Source of the DNA: JALYXS01 sp051003795
Lineage (GTDB): Bacteria; Acidobacteriota; Terriglobia; Bryobacterales; Bryobacteraceae
Direction: 5' to 3'
Length of the DNA stretch: 64,000 bases
Assembly (NCBI GenBank): GCA_051003795.1
Contig: JBPCKZ010000191.1
Coordinates: 1-64,000, forward strand
Under the pieces are notes generated by a model. The model saw nothing but the letters and a program-made list of their open reading frames with translations. It was not told the DNA's origin and did no database searches. A program made the translations under genes and the position numbers. Positions 60,249 through 64,000 of the stretch are shown piece by piece (within the stretch, counting starts at the first letter, position 1; the number at the start of each line of letters is the position of its first letter).

Positions 60249-60782
60249 TCATTGCAGCGCGGCGAGAAGCGCTTTGGGAGTTTCGTTATCGCCAAACGTT
60301 TGGCTTACGTGCGCATACCGATCCACATTCCCCGGGCCAAAAACAAAGCTGCCGCCCAGTTGAAATGGATTCTTTCCCAACTCGTGTTGGCGGTGTCCAC
60401 CCGCCGCCGCGCGCCTGCGGGCTTTCGCATTTTCCGCGCGAACCAGATGCAGAAGGTTAGCCGTCTGGAGTCCGATCGCGCGGTAGGCAAGCCGCTTCTC
60501 GTCGATTAACAACGGAAAGGTAATGCCCGTTTCCTCCCGGAAACGGCGCGCGTAAGTCATATCGCCCAACCCCACGGCCGCCAAGTTCGCGCCTTTATCG
60601 CGAAAGGCCTTTTCGTGATCGCGCAACTGCGCGACGTGCTCGCGGCAGAATATTCAACCATAGTGCCGCAAAAAGACCAGAACAGCTGGCTGTTTGTCCC
60701 AAAGCGATCCGAGGGGGATTTCGCGGCCATCGGCTTCCGGCAGCACGATATTCGACAAAGCTTCGCTTAAGGTTCGAGTCAT
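60249..60782 (-). CDS. Peroxiredoxin-like (AhpC/TSA) protein with in-frame UGA, probable selenoprotein
   Basis: 178 codons from ATG 60782 (GGAGG 9 bases upstream), 177 residues if the UGA at 60654-60656 is read as Sec. The frame runs LVFLRHYG-U-IFCREHVAQL: the UGA is codon 43 and Cys46 is the partner of a U-x-x-C motif. Peroxiredoxin-like (AhpC/TSA_2) proteins have Cys at this position (FLRHxGCxFC). The frame continues intact for 134 more codons (GLGDMTYARRFREETGITFP, LIDEKRLAYRAIGLQTANLL and GGSFVFGPGNVDRY). A candidate SECIS hairpin follows the UGA. The final stop is also UGA. The alternative is a Cys-to-stop mutation (pseudogene). Confidence 0.8.
60618..60635 (-). promoter_or_regulatory. 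Candidate bacterial SECIS hairpin
   Basis: On the transcript, UCGCGC-AGUU-GCGCGA (60634 to 60619) forms a perfect 6-base stem, extended to 7 by a G-U pair, with apical loop AGUU. The loop begins 25 bases after the UGA, inside the 16-37 range usual for bacterial SECIS elements, and has a G in its first two bases, also usual. A competing stem (CUGC/GCAG, 60648-60627) overlaps it. No folding energies were computed. Confidence 0.55.
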
Positions 60783-60830
60783 CGCCTGGAGCCTCCGTCC
60801 GCGGATTTGCCGCGACTGTTTGGATAAATA

Positions 60831-60859
60831 TTGACACATCCAAAACTCTTCGGTAGGAT
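60831..60859 (+). promoter_or_regulatory. Sigma-70-type promoter of the str operon
   Basis: TTGACA (60831-60836), 17-base spacer, TAGGAT (60854-60859). Start of transcription would be about 60866, giving a leader of about 245 bases before rpsL. Confidence 0.65.
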
Positions 60860-60900
60860 TATAAGGTTTGGCGAGTTAGTTCTTCTGCTCCCGCGCTACC

Positions 60901-60963
60901 ATCTTCAGCTTTGAAGATCCGGCCGGGGGTCGGCCCCGAGGTTTGGAACGGATCTACTCCGTT
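60901..60963 (+). promoter_or_regulatory. Structured leader upstream of rpsL with alternative hairpins
   Basis: Three perfect stems share bases: ATCTTCA/TGAAGAT (60901-60907 with 60912-60918), AGATCCG/CGGATCT (60915-60921 with 60949-60955, enclosing a CGGGG/CCCCG stem) and AACGGA/TCCGTT (60947-60952 with 60958-60963). They cannot all form at once, the pattern of a leader that regulates the operon, e.g. by a ribosomal protein or attenuation. No strong U-run follows. The 60860-61111 remainder holds no gene that I can see. Confidence 0.45.
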
Positions 60964-61111
60964 TTGAGCATGGGCCTGTCCGAAGTCCTCGCAGTTAACC
61001 GTCGAAGAAGCCTATTGTTCCCTTGTTGAGGAAGGTTTTTACGTCCGGTTGAAGGCTGTTTTTTTTATTCTTTTCGCTCCTATCGGGAGCTTGTTTCATT
61101 CTAAGGATCGT

Positions 61112-61486
61112 TTGCCGACTTTTAATCAACTCGTGCGTAGCGGGCGCAAACCGCCGGCGTGGAAAACCGCCAGCCCCGCCCTGCAAAGCTGTCCGCAGAA
61201 GCGCGGCGTATGTACGCGCGTATATACATCGACCCCCAAGAAGCCCAACTCGGCGCTTCGGAAAGTCGCTCGCGTACGGTTGACCAACGGAATCGAGGTC
61301 ACAACCTATATACCGGGCGTTGGCCATAACCTACAGGAGCACTCGATTGTGCTGATCCGCGGCGGCCGCGTCAAGGATTTGCCGGGGGTGCGCTACCACG
61401 TGGTTCGCGGAGCGCTCGATACGGCGGGCGTGAGTAATCGAAAGCAGAGCCGTTCGAAGTACGGCGCGAAAAGGCCGAAATCGTAA
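61112..61486 (+). CDS. rpsL: Ribosomal protein S12
   Basis: 124 residues from TTG 61112, which gives [14 protein letters not shown] and the family length (123-124); AAGGA lies 4 bases before. The frame is open 21 codons more, but that would add a non-family hydrophobic extension. S12 lies at the decoding site of the 30S subunit. [11 protein letters not shown] and [10 protein letters not shown] carry lysines at the positions that matter for streptomycin binding in other bacteria. First gene of the str operon, 1 base before rpsG. Confidence 0.97.
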   Translation: MPTFNQLVRSGRKPPAWKTASPALQSCPQKRGVCTRVYTSTPKKPNSALRKVARVRLTNGIEVTTYIPGVGHNLQEHSIVLIRGGRVKDLPGVRYHVVRGALDTAGVSNRKQSRSKYGAKRPKS

Positions 61487-61487
61487 T

Positions 61488-61958
61488 ATGCCACGACGAA
61501 GACGCGTTGAAAACCGGGAGGCGCTGCCGGACCCGGTCTATAACTCGACCATGGTCGAGAAGTTCATCTGTTCCATGATGTGGGACGGGAAGAAGAACAC
61601 GGCGCAGAAGATCTTCTACGAATCCATGGAGAAGATCAAGGAGCGCTCGGGCGACGATCCGCTGAAATTGTTCAAGAAAGCGGTCGAAAACTGCAAGCCG
61701 CTGCTTGAGGTCAAGACGCGGCGTGTCGGCGGCGCCAACTATCAGGTGCCGATCGAGGTATCGCAGAGCCGCCGGACCAGCCTGGCAATTCGCTGGATTG
61801 TGCTGAACGCCCGCGGACGCGCCGACAAAGGCATGCCGGACAAGCTGGCGAACGAGTTGAACGATGCCGCGAACATGCGCGGCGGAGCGATCAAGAAGAA
61901 GGACGATGTACACCGCATGGCGGAAGCCAACAAGGCTTTCGCGCATTACCGGTGGTAG
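61488..61958 (+). CDS. rpsG: Ribosomal protein S7
   Basis: 156 residues, the usual length. [20 protein letters not shown] at the start, then [18 protein letters not shown] and [20 protein letters not shown], all family marks. S7 nucleates assembly of the 30S head and in other bacteria represses its own operon. It starts 1 base after the rpsL stop and is followed by fusA after 40 bases. Confidence 0.98.
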   Translation: MPRRRRVENREALPDPVYNSTMVEKFICSMMWDGKKNTAQKIFYESMEKIKERSGDDPLKLFKKAVENCKPLLEVKTRRVGGANYQVPIEVSQSRRTSLAIRWIVLNARGRADKGMPDKLANELNDAANMRGGAIKKKDDVHRMAEANKAFAHYRW

Positions 61959-61998
61959 GACGGGAACCCGGCACGTAATTTAAGAGCCTAACGAGTCT

Positions 61999-64000
61999 AT
62001 GCCACGCACGGTACCACTTGAGAGGATGAGAAACATCGGCATCGCCGCCCATATCGATGCCGGTAAGACGACAACCACCGAGCGCATCCTCTATTACACC
62101 GGCCGCACGCATAAGATCGGCGAAGTGCATGAAGGCACGGCCATCATGGACTGGATGGAGCAGGAACAGGAGCGCGGGATCACCATCACCTCCGCCGCGA
62201 CCACCTGCCAGTGGCGCGACGTTCAGATCAACATCATCGACACCCCGGGCCACGTGGACTTTACGGCCGAAGTGGAGCGCAGTCTCCGGGTGCTCGATGG
62301 GGCGGTGGCGGTGTTCGACGCGGTGGCGGGCGTCCAGCCTCAATCCGAAACCGTCTGGCGGCAGGCGGACAAGTATCGTGTTCCTCGGATCTGTTTCATC
62401 AACAAGATGGACCGTGTCGGCGCGGATTTTTACCATTCCGTGCAGACCATTATCGACCGGCTGAAATGCCGACCGGTTCCGATCCAGATTCCGATCGGCG
62501 CGGAAGAAAACTTCAAGGGCATCGTGGATCTGGTGCAGATGAAGGCGGTCATTTGGCGCGATGAGACTCTAGGTTCCGAGTACGACGTGGTTGAGATCCC
62601 GGCGGATTTGCTCGAAAAAGCGCGCGAGTATCGCGAGCACATGATCGAGGCGGTTTCCGAGTTCGACGACGTTCTTTTCGAAAAATTTATTGAAGGCAAG
62701 CCGCTTTCGACCGACGAAATTCGCGCGGGGATTCGCAAGGCGACCATCGCGCAGAAGATCTTTCCGGTAATCTGCGGGACGGCGTTCAAGAACAAGGGCG
62801 TTCAGACGATGCTCGACGCGGTGGTGGATTATTTGCCATCCCCGCTCGACGTGCCGCCGGTCGAAGGCACCGACATCGACGACAAAGAGAAAGTTATCGT
62901 GCGCCATGCCTCCGATAAGGAGCCGTTCTCGGCGCTCGTTTTCAAAATCATGACGGACCCGTATGTCGGCCAGCTTGCGTTTTTCCGTGTGTATTCGGGC
63001 AAGATGGCGGCGGGCGAATCGATCTTCAACGTGGCCAAGGGCCGGAGAGAGCGGGTGGGCCGCTTGCTCCGCATGCACGCCAATAAGCGCGAAGAGATTC
63101 AGGACATCCAGGCGGGCGACATCGCGGCCGCTGTAGGATTGAAGACCGTTTCGACGGGGGACACGATCTGCGACGAAGATTCGCCTATCGTGCTCGAATC
63201 GATCATCTTTCCCACGCCGGTTATTCAGCTCGCAGTTGAGCCGAAAACCAAAGCCGATCAAGAAAAGCTGGGCATGGCGATCCAGAAGCTGGCGCAGGAA
63301 GATCCCACGTTCCGCGTGGCGACGGATCCTGAAACCGGCCAGACCATTCTTTCGGGAATGGGCGAACTGCACCTTGAAATCATCGTGGACCGCATGATGC
63401 GCGAATTCGGCGTCGGCGCCAATGTCGGCAAGCCACAGGTGGCGTATCGCGAGACCATCAAGAAAGAAGCCCAGGCGGAAGGCCGTCACGTGAAGCAATC
63501 GGGCGGACGCGGCCAGTACGGTGTCGTGAAGATCCGCGTGGAGCCGCTACCCTCGGGTTCCGGTTTCGAGTTCGTGAACGAGATTTTCGGCGGGTCGATT
63601 CCCAAGGAATATGTGGCGCCCACCGAAGCGGGCATGAAGGAAGCGCTTGAGGGCGGCATCATGGCCGGCTTCCCGATGTCGGATTTGAAAGCCACTCTCT
63701 ACGACGGCAGCTATCACGATGTCGATTCGTCCGAAATGGCTTTCAAGATCGCCGGTTCGCTTGCGATCAAGGAAGCGGTGCGGCGCGCGCAGCCGGTGCT
63801 GCTCGAGCCGATCATGAGCGTCGAAGTGGTGGTTCCCGACGAGTACATGGGTCCGGTGAATGGCGATTTAGTATCGCGGCGCGGCCATCTCGAAGGGATG
63901 GAAATGCGCGGCACCACGCAGATTATCAAGGCGAGCGTGCCGCTTTCCGACATGTTCGGGTACGCGACGGAGCTTCGCTCGCGCACGCAGGGGCGCGGCA
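61999..64000 (+). CDS. fusA: Elongation factor G, 3' end outside window
   Basis: The first 667 residues are visible: [20 protein letters not shown] with [15 protein letters not shown] (Walker A), then DTPGHVDF and NKMDR of the GTPase domain, domain II, and the later [20 protein letters not shown] and GRRGHLEGM regions of domains III-V. The last 30 or so residues are beyond the window. EF-G moves the tRNAs and mRNA through the ribosome using GTP. ATG 61999 is chosen; no clear ribosome-binding site precedes it, so it may be translated by coupling from rpsG. The str operon order rpsL-rpsG-fusA is conserved. Confidence 0.97.
   Translation, partial: MPRTVPLERMRNIGIAAHIDAGKTTTTERILYYTGRTHKIGEVHEGTAIMDWMEQEQERGITITSAATTCQWRDVQINIIDTPGHVDFTAEVERSLRVLDGAVAVFDAVAGVQPQSETVWRQADKYRVPRICFINKMDRVGADFYHSVQTIIDRLKCRPVPIQIPIGAEENFKGIVDLVQMKAVIWRDETLGSEYDVVEIPADLLEKAREYREHMIEAVSEFDDVLFEKFIEGKPLSTDEIRAGIRKATIAQKIFPVICGTAFKNKGVQTMLDAVVDYLPSPLDVPPVEGTDIDDKEKVIVRHASDKEPFSALVFKIMTDPYVGQLAFFRVYSGKMAAGESIFNVAKGRRERVGRLLRMHANKREEIQDIQAGDIAAAVGLKTVSTGDTICDEDSPIVLESIIFPTPVIQLAVEPKTKADQEKLGMAIQKLAQEDPTFRVATDPETGQTILSGMGELHLEIIVDRMMREFGVGANVGKPQVAYRETIKKEAQAEGRHVKQSGGRGQYGVVKIRVEPLPSGSGFEFVNEIFGGSIPKEYVAPTEAGMKEALEGGIMAGFPMSDLKATLYDGSYHDVDSSEMAFKIAGSLAIKEAVRRAQPVLLEPIMSVEVVVPDEYMGPVNGDLVSRRGHLEGMEMRGTTQIIKASVPLSDMFGYATELRSRTQGRG

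Overview
The window is high-GC, dense bacterial chromosome. It most resembles an Acidobacteriota genome of the Bryobacterales/Solibacter type. That is an inference from family content: secreted proteins ending in the Solibacter-type C-terminal domain (55913-58951, 32474-33811), many small secreted proteins, a short TonB protein starting MFEQTFV, DUF4331/DUF1622/DUF3500 proteins, and a 'choice-of-anchor V' CxxCH protein. No rRNA, tRNA, CRISPR array, phage or insertion sequence was recognised.

Layout. 1-5800: 3' part of a siroheme sulfite/nitrite reductase with a coupled partner, a membrane GT-C-like protein, an MFS transporter and a secreted protein. 5845-8500: purA, a TonB protein and the remains of a toxin-antitoxin module. 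8479-13870: D-aminoacylase-type amidohydrolase, a two-domain phosphodiesterase, an orphan sugar-binding lipoprotein and a glycosyltransferase. 13978-17818: one operon proS-chorismate mutase-DAHP synthase-prephenate dehydrogenase (tyrosine branch). 17941-25453: small secreted proteins, a large Nfn-like flavin/Fe-S fusion, a CE1-type esterase and DUF1622. 25460-28580: a glycolate/D-lactate-type FAD/Fe-S dehydrogenase broken by two frameshifts. 28697-35111: a conserved protein of unknown function behind three hairpins, an MGDG-synthase-like glycosyltransferase, a dienelactone hydrolase and two c-type cytochrome-like proteins. 35230-40287: glnA, an isopropylmalate/tartrate dehydrogenase relative and an ethylene-receptor-like hybrid histidine kinase. 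40336-46072: secreted repeat, TPR, DUF4331 and Met-rich proteins. 46073-51520: fumC and a YyaL/DUF255 protein divergent around a perfect inverted repeat, then tpx and a MurJ-like flippase. 51547-54727: a four-carbon acid-sugar module (DUF1537 kinase, PdxA-type dehydrogenase, oligogalacturonate-lyase-like propeller). 54764-60220: DUF3500, a large repeat protein, a sigma-54 activator and a lysine-rich microprotein. 60249-60782: a peroxiredoxin-like gene with an in-frame UGA. 60831-64000: promoter, structured leader and the str operon rpsL-rpsG-fusA (fusA runs off the end).

The two most interesting items are these. (i) The peroxiredoxin-like gene has a UGA exactly where the family has the first active-site cysteine (U43-I-F-C46), followed at the right distance by a GC-rich hairpin with an AGUU loop. 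It is best read as a selenoprotein. (ii) The histidine kinase at 37735-39942 has a three-helix N-terminus carrying the Asp, Cys and His (D27, C68, H72) that bind copper and ethylene in plant ETR1, at nearly ETR1 spacing.
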